Below, one piece after another: positions 1 to 10,851 of a DNA stretch of 64,000 nucleotides. Every line of letters starts with the position of its first letter. The stretch's first letter is position 1. Position numbers and translations under genes: made by a program. The stretch covers positions 186,001 to 250,000 of the forward strand of contig JACEVL010000802.1 in NCBI GenBank assembly GCA_020284085.1. The letters are read 5' to 3'. Under the pieces are notes generated by a model, which saw nothing but the letters and a program-made list of their open reading frames with translations, did not search any database and was not told where the DNA came from. Origin of the DNA: Aporrectodea caliginosa (Eukaryota > Annelida > Clitellata > Crassiclitellata > Lumbricidae).

Positions 1-529
1 ATGGGCTGAAATTTATAGATATGCCATACAACGATATATGGTACCCGGATGTCATCACACGTAACAAGTAATGTCGTTTCTTTACCTAATGTTGAAAGAA
101 GTGAATAGTCGCAGCACAGTACACTTGGTATCTAGATGTTACTGCACGTAATCACTGCCTAGAGAAGTACTGGATAGAATAGACTAATTAACAGTAAATA
201 ACGGTAATAGGTATACTGTTAGACGACTTGGCGAAGTTGTCGATCGACCGAGCTTCGACTCTCGATTTGCCAGATGTAGAGCAATTTGAAACAAAACATA
301 CAGTCTCCAAGTTTTATTTCATATTATGTGAAACGAAAATTCAATAAAACAGCACAAAATTCTTAGAGGTAAGCACCTAAGCACCGAATTAGCCTCACTA
401 ACTCCAGCGATCACCAAAGTTTACAGAGATCAATTTCACACAGACAGACGTGTATAACCTGTCATTGACGAAACTAATGTGCAAATCTATATAATTATCT
501 TAACCCTCTCACACCAAGTGCCAAGTCGA
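1..529. other. intergenic or intronic, nothing recognised
   Basis: AT-rich sequence with no convincing exon, repeat or RNA gene that I can identify. Confidence 0.4.
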
Positions 530-1125
530 ACTTTCTCAGCGATTCTATCACCAAAGCAAGAGCGACACTGTTTAGGAACACTGAACTGTCACCCACAAAC
601 AGCGCCTTCAAGTTGCAACCCGTGTTCACAAATATAGCTACTTGGAAGACCTGGCTATTAAATCCCCTACCTACAAATTTTCAGCTACAGTCCGTGACCT
701 CGGTATCCTGTTAGATCAGGAGCTCACATTTTGCTCCACATCTACATCGCCTTAGTCGTGATTGCTATTACCAGCTGCGTCAGCTTCGTACTGTTGCACG
801 TTCACTTACAGTGAGCGCTGCAACCACTCTTGTTCATGCCTTCATTACGGCGCGGCTTGAATACTGTTTACCCTGTTAACCCTCTATTCTGAGCTGCCGT
901 CTAGCCGGTTGTCTTGTCTTGATCGTGTACTGAGAGCTGCAGCGCGACTCATCGGGAAAATACCAAAATATGATCATGTTACCAGGTATATGTTGGAGTT
1001 CTGCATTGGCTTCCTGTCCGACAGCGCATCGAATATTGTAGAGTTGTCTCTCTGGTCTGGCGTTGCCATCTTGGCCTTGCGCCAACCTACCTAATAGACT
1101 TCTGTCAGCCGGTATCGAGGGCTCA
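530..1125 (+). mobile_element. CR1/L2-like LINE fragment (C-terminal reverse transcriptase region)
   Basis: Broken reading frames on the plus strand give the typical end of a CR1/L2-type reverse transcriptase: VRDLGILLDQELTF near 685-730, a stretch equivalent to the 'HAFITARLDYC' region near 835-870, then LDRVLRAAARLIG and PKYDHVT at 918-985, then a YLIDFCQP-like end near 1090. Several frameshifts and stops separate these blocks, so it is a dead copy. The N-terminal endonuclease is absent. It lies upstream of the receptor exons in the same orientation. Confidence 0.75.
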
Positions 1126-1835
1126 GGGTATACATTATTTAATTGGGGGGGGGGAGGAGGTGCTTAAACACCCAAAACACCCCCTAAATACGGCCTTGAA
1201 AGAGAGGATGATAAAGTTCCATTGATTCCGTCTTTATATATGTATACGTTTTAATAAGAACTTGCAAAAGCATCTCCACTTTTCACTATAGGAACAACCT
1301 CGTAATGAGTTAACTATATTTTTCAACTAATTAGCATATAGACCACATAAAATAGAAGATCCGGGTCAGTGCCTAAGTATGCCATATGTCTGCATGTGAC
1401 TTAGGCTGTTGAGCCCTGGTCTCTCCGTGAATTTAAGCAATCAGCAATCATTAACTTTGCAAGGGATGCTGCAGGATAAAATGAGCGCCATTTAGTCCAT
1501 CATAATCTTTTCCAATGAACTGTAATTCAATCTTTATACTTATTTTCTTAGAGCTGCTAAAATAACAAATATGCCAATCAAATTGAAATTTCAGTCAAAA
1601 ATCCATTGAACATATTCGTCCATTAGTATTACTTTAGTCCAGAGCAGTGTACCAGGCTCTGTAGACTTTCGCTTTTAGCCCAAATACGGCGATCTAAACA
1701 CAGGCTACAGAAGCATCAGTAACGGTTAAGTACGGAAATATCCATTTGCTTCAAAGTACCTATTAGGCCTACCATATGATTGGAAGAATACCATGTATTA
1801 TTTTCGTTCACTCATTCATTCAAAACTTTTTATAT
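1126..1835. other. unassigned, with a poly-G run
   Basis: A run of ten or more G starts near 1145. A related C-rich, A-rich segment recurs near 2028, suggesting pieces of the same unidentified repeat. No exon is visible. Confidence 0.3.
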
Positions 1836-1995
1836 AGCGCCCCTTCAAAGTAACTACTCAGAAGCTCTCCCAACTTCAGCCAGGGCCAAAAGGTAAGTTT
1901 TCAAGTGGCAAAAAGGCATCAGTTCTAGGGAACAGGCGTAGCTCCCGAGGGAGGCTATTCCAAACCCTCAAACCCTCATAGACGGTTGACTTGGT
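1836..1995 (-). mobile_element. probable LINE 3' end fragment
   Basis: Read on the minus strand, this piece gives a WNSLPRELRLFPRTDAF-like string with a following Leu-rich end. This resembles the last residues of CR1/L2 proteins (the RLWNSLP motif). The plus-strand start TTATATAGCGCC is also found at 48499, next to another minus-strand LINE end. Confidence 0.45.
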
Positions 1996-2198
1996 TGCTT
2001 GTCGGCTTGTTCAAGAACGAGTAAACACCCCCCCAAACAAAATCCTGGCTACGGCCTTGCTCTCTTTGTTGGAAAGTAGACTGAGCTAACTAAGCGTAGT
2101 TTAGAGGTCAGATAATTTCTCTGTGCTTAGGCCTATTCTAAAGCATGCGTAATTAATGAGAGATTATTAAAGAAGTTGCTTACTTTCGTTGTTTGCAG

Positions 2199-2379
2199 CA
2201 AGAACCCCTACTACGTTCCTCCCACTCATCACACGGCACTCGCCACCTCCATTGGCACCGTGTTCTGGAATACAATAGTAAACATCGAGACCCACTGCGA
2301 CCGGGACTTGTCTGAATTTCCATTTGACGAACACGTCTGCAAAGTCGTTTTCGCATTATGGAATGAAAAGCATTCAACG
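2199..2379 (+). CDS. nicotinic acetylcholine receptor subunit, cys-loop exon
   Basis: Part of the extracellular ligand-binding domain of a pentameric ligand-gated ion channel. After a good acceptor (TTTGCAG, ending 2198) the frame reads through KNPYYVPP and FWNTIVNIETHC to CDRDLSEFPFDEHVC, the family's signature cys-loop (two Cys with 13 residues between, central FPFD). The donor GTAGGC at 2380 leaves phase 0, which matches the next exon at 3346. Exons for the signal peptide and first beta strands are not recognised upstream and may lie outside the window. The pentamer would sit in the plasma membrane of excitable or sensory cells. The family is certain; the exact subtype is not. Confidence 0.88.
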
Positions 2380-2870
2380 GTAGGCGGCCAACTTCAAATA
2401 ACTTTTAAAGTAGAATGAATAAGGTTGAAATAACATTAAGACTGTTGTTATGTAGGCGGGAATAAGTGCTAATCATTCCTTATTACAATATCATTACATT
2501 TGCTGATGTTATGTTCAGAAATGTCCCCTCATCTCACCCCTCGTGAGGCCTTCCACTCTAAAGTCTCACCCCTTAGAGAATTCGTTATATAATTCATCCA
2601 GTCCTTCGCCCTCCAGTCCCTCTCTCATCCAACACCAATTCCACCTTACCACTTCTTCTGCCTCCTTCTTTCCTTGGTCATCTTGCAACCAGACCTTGGT
2701 ATCCAAATGATACACACTCTGAACACACCTTCCTACTCGACGCAACGCTCGTGAATAATCTGGTGCCCGGCGCACAGAATTTAAGTAGTGCTTTAGTTTC
2801 GTAGATTACGATTACAATTGCGGAGTAGGTAACACTGTGAAGCCAATTTTTTAAGTGGGCAACCATCCAC

Positions 2871-3030
2871 AATGTTTAGAGGAAAGCAAGCGAGATTATC
2901 ACCACACGAACATTCTCGTAATCGTAGCATTGAACCGTGTCGATGTCCACTGAACCATGTTTCAGGTAAACTTAACCTCGCCAGATCTGTACACGGATGC
3001 CGAGACCCTATTACTAAACAATGCTTAGAG
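2871..3030 (+). repeat. extra copy of the 5' part of the receptor exon at 3346
   Basis: The segment from 2960 reads TTTCAG followed by GTAAACTTAACCTCG and an ACACGGATGCCGA block, nearly identical to 3341-3390. Translated in the receptor frame it gives VNLTSPDLYTDAETLLL and then stops, where the exon at 3346 continues into the loop C coding region. The block beginning ACAATGTTTAGAGG at 2871 is itself repeated at 3019. This is a local partial duplication inside the intron. Confidence 0.75.
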
Positions 3031-3170
3031 GAGGGCAAGCAAAATTATCAGTTTATCACCACGCCACCATTGTATTGTTTAGTCTCCAGAAACAAACATG
3101 TACTTTCTCGATGCTTGGTAAATGTTAAGCCGAGGTAACTATACATTTCCACAAGACCGCAACAGTGCAT

Positions 3171-3320
3171 TGATCTGTGTTTTTCTGCACTGATCCGTGT
3201 TTTTCTGCATTGATCCGTGTTTTTCTGCATTGATCCGTGTTTTTCTGCATTGATCCGTGTTTTTCTGCATTGATCCGTGTTTTTCTGCATTGATCCGTGT
3301 TTTTCTGCATTGATCCGTGT
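3171..3320 (+). repeat. 20-bp minisatellite, about 7 copies
   Basis: Near-perfect tandem copies of tgatccgtgtttttctgcat start at 3171, 3191, 3211, 3231, 3251, 3271 and 3291 with a partial copy at 3311. The unit resembles the flanking 'cattgaaccgtgtcgatg' sequence, so it probably grew from it. Open frames across it on the minus strand are repeat artefacts. Confidence 0.95.
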
Positions 3321-3345
3321 CGATGTCCATTGAACCGTGTTTCAG

Positions 3346-3642
3346 GTGAACTTAACCTCGTAAGCTCTCTACACGGATGCCGACACCCTATTATCATACA
3401 GTGCGGTCGACGAAAACATCGAATGGAAAATGGTGAAGGTCACGGTGGAACGCAATGGAAAACACTATACTTGCTGCAAGGAAGACGTCTTTTCAGACGT
3501 CATTTACAAATTCACCCTCAGAACTTCAGAAGACGCAGCTCCTTTACCACCCACCTGTTCATCGGACCTTCTGTGATGCTCTGTTTGGTGACACCAGTAG
3601 TTTTTCTGCTGTCTCCGGGAAGCGGAGAGAAGATTATATTCG
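3346..3642 (+). pseudogene. nicotinic receptor exon: loop C, Cys-Cys pair and TM1, with stop and frameshift
   Basis: The exon follows TTTCAG and starts in phase 0, as the donor at 2380 requires. It reads VNLTS, then an in-frame TAA at 3361-3363, then ALYTDADTLLSYSAVDENIEW and HYTCCKEDVFSDVIYKF. The vicinal Cys pair (codons 3472-3477) marks an alpha-type, agonist-binding subunit. Near 3520-3531 the homology moves to another frame for RRSSFTTHLFIGPSV (TM1 start) and ends GSGEKIIF before a strong GTGAGT donor at 3643. Two disabling lesions in one exon point to a pseudogene. Assembly error is the alternative. Confidence 0.85.
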
Positions 3643-3806
3643 GTGAGTGAATGTAGTTCTGCTGTTGTGGTTCCAGTGGATACGCTGTTGCACAATGCAG
3701 ATGATGATGATGATGATGACGACGACGACAATGATGATGATGATTATTATTATTGTTATTATTACTATTAATTATTTAATTATTATTTTTATTATTATTT
3801 TTTTTG

Positions 3807-4056
3807 CCCTGAGGTATACAGGATCCCTCAGGGACTTGAATATTAATTATAAGAATGTAAAATATCCGGAATGGCCCTATTCGTCTGTTTCCTGGCTGGT
3901 GAAAGTACCTCTGAACGCAACCGCATTAAATCGTTGAATTGTTAGCGAGAGGCGTTGGAATAAAAAAGATGTTTCCCGTTGGTCCCCCGTGGCGGTGCAG
4001 AGCTTTTGTCCCAGGTCTGAAAGGAAGGTCAGGCCTTCGTTGTTGATCGGACCCAA
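3807..4056 (-). mobile_element. 3' end of a LINE with restriction-like endonuclease (fragment)
   Basis: On the minus strand the translation contains LGQKLCTATGDQRETSF and LFQRLSLTIQRFNAVAF, matching the C-terminal end of the larger element at 46450-48056 and a third copy at 29600-29705. Low-complexity TTA/ATT sequence lies on both sides. It sits in a receptor intron. Confidence 0.7.
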
Positions 4057-4057
4057 G

Positions 4058-4133
<76 letters not shown>
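4057..4133 (+). repeat. (TTA)n microsatellite
   Basis: About 25 perfect TTA copies, abutting the 5' edge of the minus-strand LINE fragment. Confidence 0.98.
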
Positions 4134-4134
<1 letters not shown>

Positions 4135-4171
4135 GAATATCACATCATGGTGATTGGTCATCTTCTTGCAG

Positions 4172-4258
4172 GAGTTGGTGTCTTGATTGCCGACACTCTC
4201 CTACTTGGTGAGCTCATCGACTACATGCCCACGGCTCACCCCAACTTACCACTCATAG
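4172..4258 (+). CDS. nicotinic receptor exon: TM2 (pore helix)
   Basis: The acceptor CTTGCAG ends at 4171 and the donor GTAAGG starts at 4259; both ends are phase 1, matching the neighbouring exons. Joined to the preceding GEKIIF it reads GVGVLIADTLLLGELIDYMP and then TAHPNLPLIG, the position and length of the channel-lining TM2 and TM2-TM3 loop. The GEK motif before it is the cation-selectivity motif of nicotinic receptors. The helix is unusual: Ile at the 9' gate position instead of Leu, an Asp near 11', and Gly at 6'. Confidence 0.85.
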
Positions 4259-4490
4259 GTAAGGAAACTGGCATGGTTTGGGTTGGATATGAAAGGGTAA
4301 GTGCTGACGGTGAGATTGAATTGAATTGAAGCCCTTTATTGAATCACAAACAACAGAAAAAGCACAAACATAAGCAATGACAATACATTTATAAAGTTCT
4401 CTGTTGTTGGTTAATTTATGACGTATTTGTATAAGTATGTACTACGAACTTACTTACTTAATTATTCATTCATTTATGCATTTAGATCTA

Positions 4491-5099
4491 CAGGGTGGTC
4501 CAAAATAAACCGCACAGTGACAGTTTTCTTGATATAATGTATAACAATTCAATGTTTAATGCCATTTTTCTTATTTATTTATACATTCTTGGTGATGGTC
4601 TTTTACCTGACATCCGTGCAATATGCCAACACCACACTTGGACCCTACAGCAGGACGGCGCTCCATCACACACCGCCAAGAACACTATGGAGTACCTGCG
4701 ACGTGAGAACATTTCTTTCATTGAGCCTGACATGTGGCCCCCAAACAGCCCGGACTTGAATCCAGTCGACTACGCTGTTTGGGGAGCCCTTCAACAGACG
4801 GTATACCGTCGTAGAAGTTTCACTACAGTGGATCAGCTGAAAGAAACAATCGTCACAGAGTGGACCAAGCTGTCACAGCGTTTCATTGGCCGCGCAATTG
4901 ATCAATGGCGTCGTCGGCTTCAATGCGTTGTCCAGCAGCAAGGAGGACACATTGAACATTTTATGTAACGAAATCCATCCATGTAATGTTACAGTAAAAA
5001 TAATTGCTGTGTTTTTGTGAATTTTCACGGTTATATTTGAATTGGTCGGACTAAAGTACTATCAATTTATCATTGTGCGGTTTATTTTGGACCACCCTG
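4491..5099 (+). mobile_element. internally deleted mariner-family element
   Basis: Bounded by TA on both sides (4489-4490 and 5100-5101) with terminal inverted repeats starting CAGGGTGGTCCAAAATAAAC at the left and its complement at the right end. At 609 bp it is about half the usual mariner length; the N-terminal half of the transposase is missing. It lies in the intron between the TM2 and TM3 exons. Confidence 0.92.
4495..4968 (+). pseudogene. mariner transposase, C-terminal catalytic part
   Basis: The open frame carries the second catalytic Asp in QQDGAPSHTA and the third in WPPNSPDLNPVDYAVWG. Counting between QDG and NPVD gives 37 intervening residues, which suggests a DD37D-type mariner. 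The C-terminus has the usual VVQQQGGHIEHFM ending at 4968. The DNA-binding N-terminal region and first catalytic Asp are absent, so the element cannot move by itself but could be mobilised in trans. Confidence 0.88.
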
Positions 5100-5576
5100 T
5101 ATATAGATCTGAACATATGTATAGCGCCTTTCGAGAATCTTATCTAGGAGCAATAATTGTAGAGGTGCGTCTGAGGATAAGTGGAAATGATTCTTGATAA
5201 TTATATTCTTGCATCCAAATTCTAAGGGAGACAGTTATATCCTATTATAAGGTGACGTCAAATAGGCTAGTGTAGGGAAGATAAGCCTGAAGATAGGGTA
5301 CGGTATTGCACTGACATAGAATAATAAGCTATGGTTCAAGACGCCATTTCAAGGCGAATTCTCAGGAGCTTGGACTCGAAATGGCGCTTTAGAAGTTCCA
5401 GATTTCTAATTATAATTACAAAGTCAAGTATTGAATGGAAGGTTAGGCGAAGTTTATGGAAAGCGATGTAACTATCAATGAGTAATATTCTTTAAAATCA
5501 TCACTAAGTAATTTAATTTAATTGCTCATGAATAACGTTACTGTGATCCTAATTTCAAAAGCGTTTCTGTTTGTAG

Positions 5577-5698
5577 CCAAGTATTTTCTCGCCAATATCG
5601 TCATGGCTTCTCTGTCTCTTGCCATCTCAGCCATCATCATCGGGTTCTGGGACAAGAGTACATCGAGTCTGTCTGGGCCACCCGCTTTCATCCGACTG
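5577..5698 (+). CDS. nicotinic receptor exon: TM3
   Basis: The acceptor TTTGTAG ends at 5576 and the donor GTCAGT starts at 5699. The exon enters in phase 1 and leaves in phase 0. The translation AKYFLANIVMASLSLAISA then AIIIGFWDKST matches the third transmembrane helix, beginning with the conserved K-Y-F of nicotinic receptors, followed by the start of the cytoplasmic loop (GPPAFIRL). Confidence 0.88.
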
Positions 5699-5989
5699 GT
5701 CAGTTCGCCAGTTAGTCAATCAGTCAGCTAACCAGCCAATTACCACTTAACCAGTTTAGCCGTTCTAACAACCTACCAGTAAGGTAGTCAAACAGTCAGC
5801 CAGGCTATACCAAATCCGCTAACAGTTCAATGGCTTAGGTATTCCGCCAAGCAGTTCTTCTAAATAATTCGTTCAACAACTATGTCAATTAAAATAAGCA
5901 TCCCAACTAGGGATACAGATGAGACTTTAAATACTTTTGCTCTGCAACTGCCAAGATGGCGTTATAATTAATTTTCTTGTTTTTACCAG

Positions 5990-6349
5990 ATCGTCCTCGG
6001 TCCTGTGGCCACCGTGCTGTGCGTGAAAAAGGAAGATCTATTCCCAAAGGACGAGACCTCTAGTGGTGAAGTTCTTGAGATAAATCCCGAAGGAGAAGAC
6101 GGGACTGAATCCACATCCGGAGTTGATCCCGGGACTGAGAAGAAACGACGCTTCATGGCCAACTATCAACGCAACGCAGCGAGGTCCGAGTGGCGTCAAC
6201 TGGCGATCGTTTTCGATCGTCTGTTCTTAATTATCTATTGCGTCATACTCGCCATTCTGACGCTGTCGTTTGCACGCTATATATATGACGTCACGGCAAA
6301 GAGTACAACGGCGTTTGCAGATATTATTGCCACTATCATTTATTTGTAG
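5990..6349 (+). CDS. nicotinic receptor terminal exon: cytoplasmic loop and TM4
   Basis: The acceptor TTTTACCAG ends at 5989 and the frame continues in phase 0 to a TAG at 6347-6349. The first part is a short, acidic TM3-TM4 cytoplasmic loop (EDLFPKDETSSGEVLEI onwards). The end reads EWRQLAIVFDRLFLIIY and on through TM4, matching the family's 'DW..VA.V.DRLFL' pattern. The loop is about 75 residues, short for the family. No polyadenylation signal is obvious close to the stop. This exon itself is intact although the exon at 3346 is not. Confidence 0.88.
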   Translation: MVLGPVATVLCVKKEDLFPKDETSSGEVLEINPEGEDGTESTSGVDPGTEKKRRFMANYQRNAARSEWRQLAIVFDRLFLIIYCVILAILTLSFARYIYDVTAKSTTAFADIIATIIYL

Positions 6350-6799
6350 TTAGGGTATGCGTTGCATGGTTTTACAAACAGCAGACGAGTGTTTTCATCC
6401 TTGCTAATATAGCTACTAATATGGCAGTTGAACGACTCATGCATATACTACTCAGTACTCATATCCATACTACTCATGTTTATGAACAGTGACGATTAGT
6501 GGGTGTCATAAATCTAGTATAGCATTTACAATATTTTACCTGCAAACCTCGGTTTCTTGGAAGAGGCTTTGTCCAAATTGTCTTTAAACTATCGATACTC
6601 TGATTGTAGCTAAGCGTATCTATTACAATCTAATCAAATGAATCCTGTAGCGACGTTTTCATGATACACAAGAAAGGTATCAATCGACGGTCGCCTCAAC
6701 TGTTGTCAAAGTCATATTCCATTAGAAAAACCTGATCGAAAGTTGATGTCAGAGCATACAGAAATCAAGACAAGAAGGGTAGGCATATTATAGAGTAGG
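6350..6799. other. downstream of receptor gene, nothing recognised
   Basis: No exon, RNA gene or known repeat identified. Confidence 0.35.
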
Positions 6800-6978
6800 T
6801 AAGATTTAAGTAAAGGAGAGTTGGCAAACAAGAGAAGGTGGGATTTAAGTTAAGGAGGGTAGGCAAACAAGAGAAGGTGGGATTTAAGTTAAGGAGAGTT
6901 GGCAAACAAGAGAAGGTGAGATTTAAGTTAAGGGGGTAGGCAAACTAGAATAAGTGAGATCTAAGTTAAGCTCTGACT
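6800..6978 (+). repeat. 39-bp minisatellite, about 4.5 copies
   Basis: Tandem units of the form GTAGGCAAACAAGAGAAGG followed by TGGGATTTAAGTTAAGGAG, with a few substitutions and small indels between copies. Confidence 0.85.
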
Positions 6979-8415
6979 GAAATAATTGAATGGACATACA
7001 ACTCCAAAGCCTCGGACCAGTTACTCTGAATGCTCATGAGCCCCGAACTGCATTGGTGCGAGGCATATCAAAGCCAGGGTATCAGCTGATCGAATGTAAT
7101 GGCTTTATGGGGTAAGCCAATGTCGTAATATTAATCGTAAACTCTAAACTGTTAAAGTGCCACTCGAAAACCAAGCGCAGGGCACCAGCTTATTTACGAG
7201 GGCTGAATGGGAGATTGGTTGGCTGACTGAAATGGAGTGGTTTCTGAATGGCAAGGCAGACTTTGAACCGAATTCTTTGCTTAATGTACAGTCAGCATAG
7301 TGAGTGCAATATTGGTGTTATATGTTGATGCTTGGGTTTTTAACTCGGAGAAGAACTGGGGTTACTAGCCTAAATGCATTTATTTCCACGTGAATTTATT
7401 TGTGCACTACAACGCCACCTTGCATGGATTTTCAAAATAATGACGTATTTAGTTGACATAGTTCACGTCGAGCATTTAGAAACGTTAGAAATCAAATACA
7501 GTTTTAGGTTAAGCGTATGCAAAAACAAACATAATTCACGATGTAAGAGTTTCAAGACAGAATGTACAATGTGTTTAGAGATACCATTCATTGGTCTACA
7601 GCGCGTTTAAAAAAATCCGCTTTCATAATATTATAATTATCATGATAGTGATCTAACGGCCTACAACACAAACATACGTTCATCGTAGTTCAGCCAGTAG
7701 AAAACGGAACTTGCTTATCCTTATCTCTTCTCTACTCCCTTCTCTCGCATCAACTTCCTCCAACTCCCTTTTACTTCCCTTTCCCCTTTCATTCTTAAAG
7801 CTTAAACATGCAAGTGAAAGTTGCTGGTACAAATGAAATGGACTGGTTACTAAAAACGGTGTATTTATCACAAAAGTCAGCATTCGACATTGGCGAATAT
7901 AAAATTAAAATACTACTGAATTAAGCTGAGATAGAGATAAAGAGTTTAAAGGAAGTGTATATAGTGTACGTAGTAGAGAATAGGTCTATGTAGGTCACGT
8001 TTGGTTATATTTTTGTGGGTGTTACGAAGTTTGGCGTGGTTTGTGGAATACATGGTTAATACGTCAAATCGTATAGTCGCTCTAAGAGACGAATCTCTCT
8101 ACAAAGCAGTTTACCATTACAACAACTGTCTATGTTGTATGAATGTGAGCTTTGTCTTTCATTTGCCAAAGGCCACTGACTTACTTACTTACTAATGTTA
8201 ACAACGTACCTAACCAAAGGCTCACAGAATATGAAACTTTAATTGAGACCTAAATCACTATATTCTCGCAAAAGTACTTTAAAGTCTATTAAAAAAATAT
8301 GCGAAATAAGAACATGTAAATAAGCACTCTGAGACGCGAACATGAATGTCCATGGCGGAGGGCGAAATAGGTCCTTAGCTCTGTAGCCAGCGATATAAAT
8401 GTTGATATATATATA
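6979..8415. other. unassigned, with a dispersed repeat piece near 7175-7245
   Basis: The phrase ACCAGCTTATTTACGAGGGC near 7190 recurs at about 61520 with one change, so it belongs to an interspersed repeat. Several open frames are present but none resembles a protein I know. Confidence 0.35.
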
Positions 8416-10297
8416 TTAGGGTGGTTCATCGGCAATGGTGCCAACAAAAATTCTTAAAATTTGCTGCTCTCACCCCCTCATTCTGTTCCAAATAATTTAT
8501 AAAAAATTATGACCAAGTTTCAGTTGATTCTGAATATGTTTAGAGGTGCCTCATCATGGTTGTAGTTAGAGTAGAGAGATGCAAACTTCTTCCATGCATG
8601 ACCGGGAGAGCTAAAGTCAGTCATCTGCCTGCATTGATATCTAAGTAGGCATTGATCAGCTGCTTGAAGTTCCATAACCTAACAGATGGTATAGGAGAAA
8701 TAACAGTCGCTGCAGTAGTCGCAGCTATCGAAGATTCAGGTATGAGGTCAGGCATCTGTGGTATGGCTTTCAACATCACATCGTCGAACACAGTATACAT
8801 GCACTATTCTGGTGGAGAATTTGGACAAACGTCTGCTATCTTTGCCTGTCGGCATCATAATATTCTTGAATGTCTGTTCATTGATATTAGCTCCTTCTTC
8901 TGGACCAGATATACGTATGTTCAAATGTTTCCAATCCTCCTAGGCTGATACTGTTCATGCTGCTTTCCATGCAGGTTTAGAGGATATTGAAGTCACGAGA
9001 AAGATCACATTAGGCAAAGGACCTGAAGTTTTGAACTTCGTTCGAACAATGACTTCAAGAAACTCATCCACAAGAAGATTACCAGGAACTGCCCATTCAG
9101 ATCATCACTAATTCTGGGAGAGATCCCTCCGAATGGAATTAATTTCCGTGCTCCAGCAGGACTTCATTGAGCAAGAGAGATGAGACACTTATTATACGGA
9201 TTCAAAATCTTCATGTTTGCTCGCATCCAGGCATGTGGTGGGAGCCAAACAAGAACATGGTCATGTCAGCTTCTCTACTTTGCCCAATGCAGGTGGACAG
9301 GCCTACATCCAAGCATGGTTTGCAGCTTCGATGCCAAATGTGGCTCCGAATAATGACCTATTGTTCCTGGAAAATTTGCAGGAGCACTCTGCCATAAATA
9401 AGGTCTTATCTGATGGTGCATTGCAGAAATAATTGGGCACCTATGGAATCTGAAAGAGAAAATGAAATATCTCACGACGTTTGATCCGTCTGTCACTCTT
9501 GAAGAGAAACGATGAATGGTGAATATAATGAAGAGTCGGCCTTTTGGAAACAACAGTCCATCAAATTGATTCGCCATGACGGGTAGTCCTTCCGCAAAAC
9601 AGAAAATTAATCTAAAGCAGGCTCTCAGCAGACTATTCAATTCTTCACAGCATTGAGTTTATCTGTAGACTAGTTTGTCCGCCCAACTCGGTCCTAATTC
9701 TGAATTCAAAAAAAGTGCTGAAGTATGTCTCAGCACTGAATGTCGTAAACAACATGGTAGAAATTCTGATTCAGGAGTTTTATGCCGATCTGACGAAGAA
9801 CAGAAACAGTTTCTCCTTCAAATGATTGCATGCTGAGCACAGAAAATTGTTCCAAGACTCTAGGAAATCCACAGTTGTGGCTGGACTTAAATGCTAGACA
9901 TTAGCGTTTAACGGTAGAAAGTCTTTGTATTATTTGTTTTGGTGTTGAAGATGATGTCCAACTAGAACCATTTTCAGAACTTTCTTTATTAATCCTTTAA
10001 TTGGCCGTTGAATACACAGTGTTAATGGTCTTGATTAATAATGTATGCACTGCTAGACAGTAGATATTGTTAGACAATGAATATAATTCGTTTACTTTTT
10101 GGACTTAACCACTAACACTAATTTGCGGCATTATACGAACAAGCTATTCCTATGTAAAACTACACTTGCCATGAGGCACCCCTAAACATCATCCTAAAAA
10201 TAAAAAACTTTACAGGAAATTTTATTTATTTATTTGGAACATTCTGAGAGGGTGAGAGTTAAAAAAATTATAAATTTTGTTTGCTGAGCCACCCTAA
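8416..10297 (+). mobile_element. decayed 1.9-kb DNA transposon
   Basis: Ends carry short inverted repeats, TTAGGGTGGTTCA at the left and TGAGCCACCCTAA at the right, each set in TATATA sequence that hides the exact target duplication. A second inner match flanks these (TTTAGAGGTGCCTCATCATGG near 8540 against CCATGAGGCACCCCTAAAC near 10172). The interior holds a broken protein-coding remnant. The superfamily is not clear to me. Confidence 0.75.
8652..9890 (+). pseudogene. transposase-like protein remnant
   Basis: Pieces in alternating frames read SCLKFHNLTDGIGEITVAA, DSGMRSGICGMAFNITSSNT, a RLLSL-ACRHH segment, SSGPDI.MFK, then further down NNDLLFLENLQEHSAINKV and DPSVTLEEKR. I recognise this order from an unnamed family found in many invertebrate genomes in multi-copy form and usually treated as transposon protein. 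At least four frameshifts are needed to connect the blocks. Family name and catalytic residues are not certain. Confidence 0.55.
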
Positions 10298-10851
10298 TAT
10301 ATATAGGGGCTACGCTTCTTTCTATATCGACAACTATGCTCTACTCTAAATCCCTCAAGCAAAATCACATTGCACTCAATCAGTAGAAACTCTAACACTG
10401 GTTGGGCTCTCGGACTTTCTCGGTTGCAATTTAATCGGTGAAAAGAAATACACGCCAGACAACATTCGTACACAATAAGATATGTTTTCTTTGCGCCGAT
10501 ATTGACCTATCTTATGTTTCTGCTTAGCCTAAAAGGGATTTGGGACTCCCTCCCTGACCCAAACGGAACTCCCTATATTAAACAAACAGACCTAGTGATG
10601 CTCATGGATATGTTGCTGCGATGAGCCAATGAAAGTTATGGATAAAAATAGACGCCAACCTACTTTTGGATGCAACCAAAGAGAGTAGGCTAATACTCTT
10701 ATTTCACGTATCACGACATGTAGCCATTTCTCTTAAACCATTGCGTATTCACGTGATAGTACTTTAGAATCAGCAGAATGTTATGAGGTGGTTAGCGTTT
10801 TTTGTAAATCGCATGAGCTATAAAATCTTCCTCAAATTATTTTCTATATAG
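10298..10851. other. upstream of the CARD gene, no exon seen
   Basis: Contains the probable 5' intron of the CARD gene, ending in the acceptor TTTTCTATATAG before 10852. A 5' untranslated exon should lie upstream but I cannot place it. Confidence 0.35.

Noticed and set aside
3171..3320. CRISPR-like 20-bp direct repeats
   Set aside because: Copies are contiguous with no spacers; the genome is eukaryotic.
3048..3397. Minus-strand repeat protein frames with a KNTDQCRKTRI-type unit
   Set aside because: Translations of the 20-bp minisatellite in overlapping frames; period not a multiple of three, no supporting gene structure.
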